NCBI RefSeq assembly: GCF_000429305.1
Contig: NZ_KE386878.1
Span: 354,756-418,755, forward strand
DNA length: 64,000 nt
Source of the DNA: Desulfovibrio inopinatus DSM 10711
GTDB taxonomy: Bacteria > Desulfobacterota > Desulfovibrionia > Desulfovibrionales > Desulfovibrionaceae
Direction: 5' to 3'
The position numbers and the translations under genes are program-made. The notes below the pieces were generated by a model. The model was not told the DNA's origin, did not search any database, and saw only the letters and a program-made list of their open reading frames with translations. Positions 1-8,518 of this stretch are shown piece after piece. How positions within the stretch are numbered: the first letter of the stretch is position 1; every line of letters starts with the position of its first letter.

Positions 1-60
1 AGCTGCAGCCGCCGATCCTGTCGTGAAGCCTTGGCGCAAAGTGGACGAATTATATTTCAT
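1..60 (-). CDS. cbiD: CbiD, cobalt-precorrin-5B C1-methyltransferase (N-terminal fragment, runs off the window)
   Basis: Reading leftward from the ATG at 60, twenty open codons reach the window edge. They contain LRQGFTTGSAAAA, which matches the conserved start of CbiD (LReGyTTGtcAaAA). CbiD methylates C1 of the corrin ring in the anaerobic cobalamin pathway. The gene lies 66 bases downstream of a sensor kinase on the same strand. The call fits with cbiET and cbiF nearby on the other strand, so corrin genes here are split into two transcription units. Only the first 20 residues are visible. No strong ribosome binding site is seen before this ATG, so the start could lie slightly upstream. Confidence 0.72.
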   Translation of the reverse strand, partial: MKYNSSTLRQGFTTGSAAAA

Positions 61-126
61 GGTGGCAATTTTGCAGAAGCTTATCCTCAGCACTTTGAGC
101 GATGACGGTGGATTTCTACGCGGGGA

Positions 127-1896
127 TTATTGCATGGAAGGAAGTGTCACGGTGAAAATAGTTCCTTCGCCGGGTGTTGATTGCACCTTGATCGTCCCGT
201 TGTAGTGTTCGACAATACCTCGGCAAATGGCCAATCCCAGACCGGTTCCGGAAGGTTTGTCTTCGAGTGTGTCGCGCTCAACCTGACGAAACGTTTCAAA
301 GATAGAGTCGAGATATTCTGGAGGAATGCCAACACCAGTATCGGCAATTTCAACATGAAGGGTGCCATTCTGCGCTTTGGCCTCAATCGTGACGGAGCCT
401 TCTTTCGTAAATTTACAGGCGTTGTCGAGCAAATTGATAAGCATCTGTTCAAATCGATCGGGATCAATAAGGATTGTCGGTAAATTCTTCGCAATGCGGA
501 TGTCGAGATCGACATCGGGTTTATTGTCAAATTGAGTGCGTACAGCCGAGGCCGCACTCAGGATCGACACCTCCGGGGTCACAGGTCGGTCCCTCCACTG
601 CATACGCCCGGCTTCGATTTTCGATAAATCCAACATGTCATCGATGAGTCGTGACAAGCGTGCTCCTTCGCTTTCAATAATAGACAAATTCGCTTTGATG
701 CGAGTGGCTTTGCTATGGAGTCGTCTGTCGCTTGCAACACTGGAAAGGAAATACCGATCAAGATCTCTATCCACGAGCTTGGCAAATCCCCGTATGGACG
801 TCAGAGGGGTGCGGAGTTCATGAGAAACCGATGAGACCATCATGGACTTCAATGCATCCATGGCTCGCAGACGTTCATTCGCGGCTTCGAGTTCTTCGGC
901 CTTGTGACGGAGATCCTTTGTTCGTTCGAGAACAATGCCTTCAAGTTTACGGTTGATATGGGCGAGTTCGGATTGGGCATTCTTTCGTCGACTGATTTCA
1001 TGCTCCAGTTTTCTATTGGAGGAGGTCAATCGCTCTGTAGCTTGCCGAACTTTTCGTCTGAGTTGCCAGTTCCATAATGCCACGAAGAAAAAGGCGAGAA
1101 TAAACCCCAAGCCGATAAGCACGGCTTTATCCCAAGGGAAAAAGATATCCGCTCCACCGGTATGGTTGCGACTTCCAAGTTGACCTCCTCTTTTGAGACG
1201 TTGGCTATCAATAGCGGTATTGAGGCGATCGAGAAGAACGGTCCTCCCTTGTTTTACTGCCGCTGCGATGGGAAGGATGAGAACCGGGGCACTCGTGTGG
1301 TGGAAGGAGGTTTCCAATTGTTCGGGGGAAAAGTGCAGCTTGGCTAATGCCAAAGGAGAGCAGAAAGCCTGGATTTCACCTTGTTCGGCAGCTGCGTACA
1401 ATTCTTTTGCGCTGTTGAAATGAACAACGGTAAAATTGACGTTGCCCTGCGCTTTGATCTCTCTGGCAATTGGCATGGAGTCTATAACACCGACGTGGAG
1501 TCCAGCGACATCGTGGAGTCCGGTAATCAGGCCTAGGCCTGCTTGGTAAAAGAGATATATATCAATATGATGATAACTTTTTGTTAATGTCAGCCCTGGA
1601 AGAAGGGGAGAACCGATAACGGGGGAAACAAAATCGGCGCGGTCTTCAAGAACATCGTGCTGTGCGTTTTGAAGCGAATCGAATAAGTAAATGAGTTCAA
1701 ATTGTTGAGTTTTGAGAGCTCTACGCCAGAATCCGAGATTGGAGCCGTCGGGAAGCCCCTGTTCGTTGATGAATTGCAAAGGGTAAATATTGTCTGGGCC
1801 GGACATGACAAGATGATCTTGCGCCGTAGCTCGACATGGCAACACGCATAGCCAAATCAGGCAAAAAGAAACAAAGGCATGGAGTTTGAAAGACAT
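127..1896 (-). CDS. Sensor histidine kinase with periplasmic SBP_bac_3-like sensor domain
   Basis: Membrane-bound sensor kinase of about 589 residues. With the start at 1896 the protein begins with a clean signal peptide (MSFKLHAFVSFCLIW, cleavage near CRATA-Q); a longer reading to 2034 would put 46 unlikely residues before it. Residues about 30-235 resemble a diverged periplasmic amino-acid-binding (SBP_bac_3) fold. One membrane segment (about 257-277) and a coiled coil to about 350 follow. The H-box SVSHELRTPL places the phospho-histidine near residue 359. The ATPase part has the N-box DNACKFT, DTGVGIPP and GTGLGLAICRG. No receiver domain is fused and no response regulator is adjacent. Its kinase core, including a long charged insert after the H-box, closely resembles that of the kinase at 39370-41619, so the two look like paralogues. 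The ligand is unknown. Confidence 0.88.
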   Translation of the reverse strand: MSFKLHAFVSFCLIWLCVLPCRATAQDHLVMSGPDNIYPLQFINEQGLPDGSNLGFWRRALKTQQFELIYLFDSLQNAQHDVLEDRADFVSPVIGSPLLPGLTLTKSYHHIDIYLFYQAGLGLITGLHDVAGLHVGVIDSMPIAREIKAQGNVNFTVVHFNSAKELYAAAEQGEIQAFCSPLALAKLHFSPEQLETSFHHTSAPVLILPIAAAVKQGRTVLLDRLNTAIDSQRLKRGGQLGSRNHTGGADIFFPWDKAVLIGLGFILAFFFVALWNWQLRRKVRQATERLTSSNRKLEHEISRRKNAQSELAHINRKLEGIVLERTKDLRHKAEELEAANERLRAMDALKSMMVSSVSHELRTPLTSIRGFAKLVDRDLDRYFLSSVASDRRLHSKATRIKANLSIIESEGARLSRLIDDMLDLSKIEAGRMQWRDRPVTPEVSILSAASAVRTQFDNKPDVDLDIRIAKNLPTILIDPDRFEQMLINLLDNACKFTKEGSVTIEAKAQNGTLHVEIADTGVGIPPEYLDSIFETFRQVERDTLEDKPSGTGLGLAICRGIVEHYNGTIKVQSTPGEGTIFTVTLPSMQ

Positions 1897-2083
1897 TGCG
1901 ACCATTTGGAATGTTGAAAGATGGAATAGTCTGCATTGTCTAACAATTTTGAGACGATACGTGACCTGGTCAGCTCTCGTCGTCACTGTGAATCTCCAAA
2001 GTACCCACACGACCAATACGAGTTGCTTGGTCAAGAGGTAGCCTTCCTTTTAGAGCAACGCAAGTGAAAGAAGTGCGATATCT

Positions 2084-2779
2084 TTATGAAATTTGGTCGC
2101 ATTCAATATGCGTCGAAGCAACGAACCACTTGGTCAACCATAGCCATACCCAGGGTATTGTCACGATAAAAATTGAGCCGAGAAGCGCGACAAGAGAACG
2201 CCAAAGAACTTCATGCCCTCGACCGGTAAAGACGAATGTCATATTGGGAGCGTCTATATTTCTGAGGACCCATCGAATGATGGCGGCATTGACCCAAGCC
2301 CACCCAATGATGGTAAAAATTGAAATGATGCTGAGAATCATCCATCCAATAAATGGTATAGCTCCACCACGAAAACGCAACGCAATGGTATCGTCAAGAC
2401 GCGTATGACTTATGTACCACTTTAAAATACCCCAGGTGAAAAGTTGGACAATGATGAACAGTCCAAAACCGAGTAGAATCGTTGCCGGGTCAAACTGATC
2501 TGAGGTTTCCTGTTGAGCGGCGCCTTGGGCGAGGCCTCTAACGAAGTTCGCGAGGGTGAATCCCGCCATGAGTAACCATACATTTGCAGGACGTCCTTCA
2601 AGGGAAAAACGTCGTCCGTCACTTGTGACAGTGTTATTATTGAACCAGCGATAAAATGGAACCATCCCCCAGGCCGTTGTGACTATAGGAATAGTAGTGA
2701 GAATAAGCCACAGTCCCTTTAACAGTGCATCAATTGCCGTGCCTTCAAAACGCAGGTTAACAATGCGTGAAGTCTTCAT
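2084..2779 (-). CDS. DUF898 (YjgN-like) integral membrane protein
   Basis: 231-residue polytopic membrane protein. FEGTAIDALLKGLWL near the N-terminus and the segment YRWFNNNTVTSDGRRFSLEG resemble the repeated pattern of the DUF898/YjgN family (F-G at the start, then an aromatic-rich loop ending in DG-RF--G). Four to five hydrophobic segments are visible, at about 20-42, 68-88, 102-124, 140-165 and 195-218. The ATG at 2779 is preceded by GGAGG-type sequence about 7 bases upstream. It sits between two sensor kinases on the same strand, 24 bases after the PAS kinase stop, so the two are probably co-transcribed. The function of the family is unknown; a link to the kinases is only positional. Confidence 0.65.
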   Translation of the reverse strand: MKTSRIVNLRFEGTAIDALLKGLWLILTTIPIVTTAWGMVPFYRWFNNNTVTSDGRRFSLEGRPANVWLLMAGFTLANFVRGLAQGAAQQETSDQFDPATILLGFGLFIIVQLFTWGILKWYISHTRLDDTIALRFRGGAIPFIGWMILSIISIFTIIGWAWVNAAIIRWVLRNIDAPNMTFVFTGRGHEVLWRSLVALLGSIFIVTIPWVWLWLTKWFVASTHIECDQIS

Positions 2780-2803
2780 AATGAACTCCTCCGGAAGTTG
2801 GTG

Positions 2804-4003
2804 TCACGGATTCGGTCGATTTGGTGGCTGTTTCAGAGGGAGTGTCACAACAACATGTGTTCCTTCGTTTTCTGACGTCGTGAACAGGATATCACCATGA
2901 TGGGCATGTGCGATAAGCTTGGCGCTATAGGTTCCGAGGCCGGTGCCTCCAGATTTGCCACTGGTGACATAGCGTTCAAAAAAACGTTCGCGAATGTCTT
3001 CTGGGACTGTCCCTTGGTTATGAATATCAATATGGACATTTGGGTTACGGCACGACACGGAGATCGTTACAATTTCGTTTGCCGGAGATGCTTCGAGTGC
3101 GTTTTTCACAAGGTTATCGATCATTGAACGTATGAGGTGCTCTTCGGCATCAATGAGAAATTCTTCATTGAAGTCCATCGGGTGAGTGTTCAGCAGATGA
3201 CGTCGAACAATGTTTTTCTTTTCCGCCGGTTCATGCAGCTCAAGATCAACACTTTTGATAACCTGGATAAGGTTGACGGGTTTCGGTGCGAGTTCGTACG
3301 TATTTTCTTCCATTTTAAAAATATCGCGCGATAAGCTGAGGCGGTTGAGCAGGTCCTTCGACATGTCGTAGATCATGGTGGCCCACTCATTCTCACGGTC
3401 ACTGAGGTTGTCACTTTTCAGGAGAAGTTTGGCAAAACCACCGATCCCGATAAGCGGAGACTTGAGATCATGGCGAACAACGCGTTGCACATCTTCATTG
3501 AGTCGTTCCAAGCGCTTACGTTCGGAAATGTCGCGAATAATGCCAGCGAAAAAAATTCCTTTATTTGTTGTCCACGTCGATAAAGACAGTTCAAGAGGGA
3601 ATTCATTTCCGTTTTTACGCAATCCTTCCACCTCTACCGTATTGCCAATATGGTGTGGTTCGCCCGTTTTCAAGTAGCGTTCAATGCCGTCATCATGGCG
3701 CTGTTGATATCGCTGGGGCATGAGGATGGAAGACGGTTTCCCGAGGATTTCATCTTCGGTGTAGCCAAAAATTTTTTTTGCGGCATTGTTCCAGAACGTG
3801 ATGTCACCTTTGACATCCGTCACGATAATAGCATCGACGGCTGTTTCTGAAACAAATCTGAATTTTTCTTCGCTATCGCGGAGTTTGGCCTCCATAGCCA
3901 GGCATTGACGTCGCAAATGCTCGATGTCACGCTCTTGGTCAATGACGAGAAGTTCTGGGTCTTGCTGGGGACTGGGGAAAGCCATTTCATCATGCATGGT
4001 CAT
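2804..4003 (-). CDS. Soluble PAS-domain sensor histidine kinase
   Basis: 399-residue cytoplasmic kinase with no membrane segment. A short coiled coil (about 20-45) precedes one PAS domain (about 43-165) with the typical GDITFWNNAAKKIFGY and a PAC tail ending IIRDISERKRLE. The H-box VVRHDLKSPLIGI gives the phospho-histidine near residue 178. The ATPase domain has a diverged N-box (DNLVKNALEAS) and GGTGLGTYSAKLIAHAHHG. The HDLKSPL H-box is of the type found in small PAS kinases of Desulfovibrio-like bacteria. Starts at residues 1, 3 and 7 are all possible. There is no partner response regulator nearby. The signal is unknown and could be internal, for example redox or a small ligand. Confidence 0.88.
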   Translation of the reverse strand: MTMHDEMAFPSPQQDPELLVIDQERDIEHLRRQCLAMEAKLRDSEEKFRFVSETAVDAIIVTDVKGDITFWNNAAKKIFGYTEDEILGKPSSILMPQRYQQRHDDGIERYLKTGEPHHIGNTVEVEGLRKNGNEFPLELSLSTWTTNKGIFFAGIIRDISERKRLERLNEDVQRVVRHDLKSPLIGIGGFAKLLLKSDNLSDRENEWATMIYDMSKDLLNRLSLSRDIFKMEENTYELAPKPVNLIQVIKSVDLELHEPAEKKNIVRRHLLNTHPMDFNEEFLIDAEEHLIRSMIDNLVKNALEASPANEIVTISVSCRNPNVHIDIHNQGTVPEDIRERFFERYVTSGKSGGTGLGTYSAKLIAHAHHGDILFTTSENEGTHVVVTLPLKQPPNRPNP

Positions 4004-4224
4004 TCTGTGTTTTTGTGGTTATGTATCATCATAACCTAATTCTTTTTGTTCAGTGTGTCATAGCGTTTTAAGCATGGCAATTGGAAACGGTAATTTTGCG
4101 TAAAAAGACAAGCATTGCAAGACAATCGAAAACAACTTAAGGAAAATAATGGTTGAGGAGGAAGGCCTTTTGCCTGTCGTAAAGCATAGGGCAGTGTCGT
4201 TTGAGAAACCAGCAGCAATGCATC

Positions 4225-5064
4225 ATGACCGATTCTCGAGCCAAATTACTCACCCTGGTTGATAAGATACCCGCTTTTTCACAAAGTGTGAACCGTATCC
4301 TGCAATTGACTTCAGATATGAACTGTTCACCGAAGGAGCTGTTGTCTGTTGTCGAGCATGATCCAATTTTAACTATGAAAATTCTGCGCCTCGTTAATTC
4401 TCCTGTCTTTGGCTTGGCGCAGCAAATCACCTCTATTTCTCACGCGCTTGTGTATATTGGTCTGAATACATTGAAGAATATTACCTTGAGTCTGGCCGTT
4501 ATCGGAGCGTTACCACGAAAAAATAAAGCCGGTTTCGATATCAATGCTTTTTGGTTGCATTGTCTCGCTGTCGGTGTTTCTGCGAGACAGCTTGGCGAAC
4601 ATATAGGTATATCCCGCGCTCAGGCTGGGGATTTGTTTGTTGCAGGGCTTTTGCATGATATCGGGAAAGTCATCTTTGCTCTGTATGAGCCGGAGCTTTA
4701 TAAGTCGGCTTTGGCGCAAGCCGCCTCTGGCATCACTCCACTGCATGAAGCAGAGCAACAATTTTTGAACGATACGCATGCGAATATGGGCGCACTGTTG
4801 GCTGAAAAGTGGGTTTTGCCCGTCCCATTGCGTGACAGCATTGCTCACCACCATTCTCTCGGAGAGCGTCCGAGCTCCGTTGTGGCCTGCGTCTTTGCGG
4901 CAAATCAGGCCGCTAAAAAATTGCACTACGGTTTTGCCGGAAACGTGGTGATTGATGAATTTCCAGATGCTGTCCAAGATCGGCTGGGCCTTGATCAGGA
5001 AGGGGCGCTTCAAGTGCTCCAGGGAGTTGATGAACTTGTGGAAAAGGCAAAGCTGTTCATATAA
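4225..5064 (+). CDS. HDOD domain protein
   Basis: 279-residue cytoplasmic protein. An HDOD domain covers most of it (about 10-210), starting TLVDKIPAFSQSVNRIL and containing SPVFGL and LLHDIGKVIFAL. HDOD proteins are relatives of HD hydrolases and usually act in signalling or motility control without proven catalysis; here the HD pair in LLHDIGK is kept. An open frame extends to a TTG at 4201, but the ATG at 4225 gives the usual family start. It is followed 17 bases later by a metallo-hydrolase and then by corrin genes, all rightward, so it may open a long operon. Nothing in the sequence shows its partner. Confidence 0.85.
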   Translation: MTDSRAKLLTLVDKIPAFSQSVNRILQLTSDMNCSPKELLSVVEHDPILTMKILRLVNSPVFGLAQQITSISHALVYIGLNTLKNITLSLAVIGALPRKNKAGFDINAFWLHCLAVGVSARQLGEHIGISRAQAGDLFVAGLLHDIGKVIFALYEPELYKSALAQAASGITPLHEAEQQFLNDTHANMGALLAEKWVLPVPLRDSIAHHHSLGERPSSVVACVFAANQAAKKLHYGFAGNVVIDEFPDAVQDRLGLDQEGALQVLQGVDELVEKAKLFI

Positions 5065-5081
5065 TTCTTCCAGGAGAAACC

Positions 5082-5963
5082 ATGCGCATCACCATGTGGG
5101 GGGTACGTGGTTCCATTCCCGCCCCCGGACCTGAGACTGTTCGTTATGGCGGCAACACAACGTGTCTTGAAGTCGTGACATCGGATGACAAGCGCATTAT
5201 TCTTGATGCTGGTTCCGGGATACGGGCGCTCGGTCTTGAGTTGGCCAAAAACATGCCTCTTTCTTGTGATATCTTCATTACCCATACACATTGGGATCAT
5301 ATTCAAGGATTGCCGTTTTTTGTGCCACTTTTCGTTCCGAACAACGATATACGAATACGGGGAACATTCGACCCGGTTTCCATGAAAGGCATTGACGAGA
5401 TATTGGCCGTTCAGATGGAATATTGTTATTTTCCTGTTCGAAGTACGGAATTGAAAGCAAATATCCGTTATGATTCCATCCGTGAACGGCAAACCATACA
5501 GGTCGGAACAGCAACCGTGTCATCCATCCTGATGAATCATCCCGTGCTGACATTTGGGTATAAAATTGAAGATAGTGGCAAATCGTTTTTTTTTACAGGC
5601 GATCATGAACATTACGCCAATATATTCTCCCCGGAGGATCAGGAATACGAAGAATTCGAGAAGCTTGTTGCCGCGAAGAGTGCCAATTTGCTCGAATTTA
5701 TAGATGGTGTCGATTATGTAGTGGCTGATGCGCAGTATACGCAGGCCGAATATCCGTCTCGTGTAGGGTGGGGGCATGCCACGTTGGACGACTGTGTTGC
5801 TTTGGGACGTCAAGCCAATGTCGGCCATCTTTGTTTAACGCATCACGAGCCAACACGGACTGACGATGCTCTGGAGTCGATTTTTGCTGATCTTCTTCAC
5901 CGTAACGCCGATATGGCCAATAAGCTTTCTCTTGCCTTTGAGGGAAAGGTTATCGAACTTTGA
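5082..5963 (+). CDS. Metallo-beta-lactamase-fold hydrolase
   Basis: 293-residue MBL-fold protein. The start MRITMWGVRGSIPAPGPET and YGGNTTCLEV is typical of a stand-alone MBL subfamily common in deltaproteobacteria and related to the PhnP/Lactamase_B_2 type. The metal-binding signature is THTHWDHIQG (about 66-75). Later ligands are probably FTGDHEH and LTHHEP, the latter at about residue 262. A Shine-Dalgarno AGGAGA lies 7 bases before the ATG. The gene follows the HDOD gene by 17 bases, so the two are probably expressed together; HDOD-MBL pairing suggests a signalling role, but the substrate is unknown. Cyclic nucleotides or phosphodiesters are possible from the family. Confidence 0.85.
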   Translation: MRITMWGVRGSIPAPGPETVRYGGNTTCLEVVTSDDKRIILDAGSGIRALGLELAKNMPLSCDIFITHTHWDHIQGLPFFVPLFVPNNDIRIRGTFDPVSMKGIDEILAVQMEYCYFPVRSTELKANIRYDSIRERQTIQVGTATVSSILMNHPVLTFGYKIEDSGKSFFFTGDHEHYANIFSPEDQEYEEFEKLVAAKSANLLEFIDGVDYVVADAQYTQAEYPSRVGWGHATLDDCVALGRQANVGHLCLTHHEPTRTDDALESIFADLLHRNADMANKLSLAFEGKVIEL

Positions 5964-5990
5964 TCCGGCGTAAGCCGCTCTGCTCATTAT

Positions 5991-7202
5991 ATGCCGTCTC
6001 TTCATGTCATCGGTCTGGGAATGGCCGAAACGTCATTGTCTGCTTCGCTTGCCGAGGTGGTCGCCTCGGCCGATGTTGTTGCCTGTGCTCCACGATTGTG
6101 CTCGTGTCTTGGTAAAATTCATGTGCCGGTCATCCCCATTGGCTCCCCGTTGTCCGACGTTCAACAGGCTGTTCGCCAAGCATTGGATGAGGGAAAGACA
6201 GTTGCGCTCCTTACCTCCGGTGATCCTTTATTCTATGGTATTGGGAATTGGCTGCTTTCTCATTTCGATACCAGTGAATTGGTTTTTCATCCGGCAGTTA
6301 CCGCGATCCATGCGGCCTGCGCACGTATCAAACGGCCTGCTCACGATCTTCCAGTTGTTTCGTTGCATGGTCGCGCAGCTCTGCCGAAACTTTTTGCGAC
6401 GTTGGCCCGCTCCATGGCGGTTGCGGTGTACACCGATCCCGTCAACACCCCGAATCGTATTGCCGAAGGTGTGTTCCAGCGAGGAGGGGACCACTATTCC
6501 ATGTGGGTATGCCAGGATATGGGAGCGCCGACGGAAACCGTGGAACACCTTCGTTTGCCCGAAGCCGCCATGCGGTCTTTTTCTCCTCTCAACGTTGTCG
6601 TTCTTGAGCGTGACGCTCCGCCGGACATGGCGCTCCATCTGGGAATGCCGGACGAGCTTTTTGTCCCTTATGGACATCCGTTTACGAAATGGCCTGTACG
6701 AGCAGCGGTGCTGGCTTCATTGTCGATAGCACCCAAACATACGGTGTGGGATCTTGGCGCCAGTATTGGGACGGTCTCGTTGGAGGCGTCGGTATTGGCA
6801 CACAATGGATGCGTTTGCGCTGTGGAACGTCTCTCCGAGCGCGTTGAGGTCATGCGCGATTTGATCCGAAAGAGCGGGGCGTTACATATTGAAACGGTTG
6901 TGTCCGATGTCGTGACAGCAATTGATGCATTACCTGATCCGGACCGTATCTTTGTGGGAGGAGGAGCAGGCACGCAGTTCGATGTGATTGAAACCGCATT
7001 GGCGCGGCTACCTTGTGGGGGACGCATGACGGTTGCATGTGTTTTATTGGGAAGTTTGAGTACGGTGTTGGACGGGTTTAGACGGAAAGGTATCCAAACC
7101 ACAGTAACTGAAATTCAGGCGGCTGTTTCTGAACCGCTTGGGCAAGATCGCCGCCTTGTGAGTCGTAATCCGGTCTTTCTTGTGACTGCAGAAAAAGAGT
7201 AA
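5991..7202 (+). CDS. cbiET: CbiE-CbiT fusion, precorrin-6Y / cobalt-precorrin-7 and -6B methyltransferase
   Basis: 403-residue fusion that methylates C5 and C15 of the corrin ring and decarboxylates at C12 during cobalamin synthesis. The N-terminal half (about 1-205) is a tetrapyrrole methylase (CbiE) with GLGMAETSLS at the start and LLTSGDPLFYGIGNWL in the middle. The C-terminal half (about 215-403) is a class I methyltransferase (CbiT) with the SAM-binding motif DLGASIGTVSLEAS and IFVGGGAGTQFD. The length matches CobL/CbiET fusions. No clear Shine-Dalgarno is seen. It is followed 6 bases later by cbiF, so the two belong to one transcript. Other pathway genes are absent here apart from the cbiD start at the window edge. 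Confidence 0.93.
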   Translation: MPSLHVIGLGMAETSLSASLAEVVASADVVACAPRLCSCLGKIHVPVIPIGSPLSDVQQAVRQALDEGKTVALLTSGDPLFYGIGNWLLSHFDTSELVFHPAVTAIHAACARIKRPAHDLPVVSLHGRAALPKLFATLARSMAVAVYTDPVNTPNRIAEGVFQRGGDHYSMWVCQDMGAPTETVEHLRLPEAAMRSFSPLNVVVLERDAPPDMALHLGMPDELFVPYGHPFTKWPVRAAVLASLSIAPKHTVWDLGASIGTVSLEASVLAHNGCVCAVERLSERVEVMRDLIRKSGALHIETVVSDVVTAIDALPDPDRIFVGGGAGTQFDVIETALARLPCGGRMTVACVLLGSLSTVLDGFRRKGIQTTVTEIQAAVSEPLGQDRRLVSRNPVFLVTAEKE

Positions 7203-7208
7203 CTATTC

Positions 7209-7958
7209 ATGCCGAAAGTGAGCTTTATTGGTGCTGGGCCAGGAGACCCCGATTTGCTGACGGTCAAAGCGGCCCGGTTGATTGGTCAGGCCGATCTCGT
7301 CCTTTATGCTGGTTCTTTGGTTCAACGGGCTGTTGCCGAATTGGCCGGAGGTGGGGCAAAGATTGTCGATTCAGCGCCGATGACCTTGGAACAGACGCAT
7401 GCGTGTATGGTGGATGCCATTCATCAAGGATGCTCTGTGGCACGTGTTCATACAGGTGACCCTGCGCTCTATGGAGCCGTACAAGAGCAGATTGCTTTGT
7501 TACGTCGAGATGGCATCGACTGGGAAATTATTCCTGGCGTCACGTCGGCTTCAGCTGCAGCAGCGGCTTTTGGTGCATCGTTTACATTGCCCGAGCAAAC
7601 TCAAACACTCATGCTGACCCGACTTGCCGGGAGAACAGCCGTTCCGGAGTCCGAGCGACTTCGCGATCTAGCAGCGCATAAAACCGCTTTGGCTGTGTAT
7701 TTGTCGGGAAGCAATCCCGAAGGGGTTCAAAGCGAATTGCTCGCTGCCGGCTATCCTCCGGAAACGCCAATTGCCATTGCACACAAAGTGTCTTGGCCCG
7801 GTGAGCGTCTCTGTCGTGCCCCTTTATTCGACCTGGCGAAGACGGTTCGTGCCGAAGGAATTACATCCCAGACCCTCTTTCTTGTCTTGCCCGATCCGGA
7901 AACCGGAACACCGTCTCGGCTGTACGCCGAAGATTTTGCACATGCCTGTCGACCATAA
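7209..7958 (+). CDS. cbiF: CbiF/CobM, precorrin-4 (cobalt-precorrin-4) C11-methyltransferase
   Basis: 249-residue SAM-dependent tetrapyrrole methylase that methylates C11 in corrin synthesis. The start VSFIGAGPGDPDLLTVKAARLI and the second motif ARVHTGDPALYGAVQEQ are diagnostic, as is the IIPGVTSASAAAAA segment. The length is normal for the family. It follows cbiET by 6 bases. CbiF rather than CobM is chosen because a CbiD-type (anaerobic) gene is present in the window; sequence alone does not separate the two names. Confidence 0.93.
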   Translation: MPKVSFIGAGPGDPDLLTVKAARLIGQADLVLYAGSLVQRAVAELAGGGAKIVDSAPMTLEQTHACMVDAIHQGCSVARVHTGDPALYGAVQEQIALLRRDGIDWEIIPGVTSASAAAAAFGASFTLPEQTQTLMLTRLAGRTAVPESERLRDLAAHKTALAVYLSGSNPEGVQSELLAAGYPPETPIAIAHKVSWPGERLCRAPLFDLAKTVRAEGITSQTLFLVLPDPETGTPSRLYAEDFAHACRP

Positions 7959-8045
7959 GAATTGCGTATCCATGCTTTTCCTGGGTACATAAGCAAGGAT
8001 ATGCCTGAAATTGGTATCGAATGATTGATCAGCAAAGGAGAAGGT

Positions 8046-8438
8046 ATGGAAATTTTGCATATCAATACGCACTCTCGGGAAGAGATGGTGAGTATTACGG
8101 ATGAAATAGCCGCTCTCATACGGGAAAGAGGATGGGATGACGGTATTCTTGTGTTACATTGTCCGCATACCACGGCTGGTTTAACAATCAATGAAGATGC
8201 CGATCCTTCCGTGATACGAGATATGTTGACGGCGATGCGGCGTCTTGTGCCACATCAAGGTGATTATCGCCATGCTGAAGGGAATAGTGATGCCCACATC
8301 AAAACAACCACCTTCGGCCCTTCGCTGAGTCTTATTGTTGAAAATGGGAAGCCGTGCTTGGGCACGTGGCAAGGAATTTTTTTCTGTGAATTCGATGGAC
8401 CGCGTTCACGAAAGCTTTGGGCGAAATGGGTTGGATAA
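8046..8438 (+). CDS. yjbQ: YjbQ / UPF0047 family protein
   Basis: 130-residue cytoplasmic protein of the YjbQ (UPF0047) family. The signatures are LHCPHTTAGLTINEDADPSV (about 39-58), DNYRHAEGNSDAH-like text in the form DYRHAEGNSDAH, and the C-terminal GTWQGIFFCEFDGPR. Members can show thiamine-phosphate synthase activity, but the physiological role is unsettled. The start at 8046 is chosen because AAAGGAG lies 6 bases upstream; the open frame extends a few codons further to 8025. It lies 87 bases after cbiF and 80 before the amidoligase gene. Confidence 0.9.
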   Translation: MEILHINTHSREEMVSITDEIAALIRERGWDDGILVLHCPHTTAGLTINEDADPSVIRDMLTAMRRLVPHQGDYRHAEGNSDAHIKTTTFGPSLSLIVENGKPCLGTWQGIFFCEFDGPRSRKLWAKWVG

Positions 8439-8518
8439 TAAAAAATTGCATCTGGTTGGATCACGGCAAGGAATATGCTATGAATACCACTCTTTCATAA
8501 CGGACAAAGGAGAATGCC

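Noticed and set aside
23..205. Short rightward frame at the left edge
   Set aside because: It is the antisense of the cbiD start and the kinase end, and has no ribosome site.
5964..5990. Cobalamin riboswitch before the corrin genes
   Set aside because: The gap before cbiET is only 27 bases, too short, and no B12-box is seen there or before cbiD.
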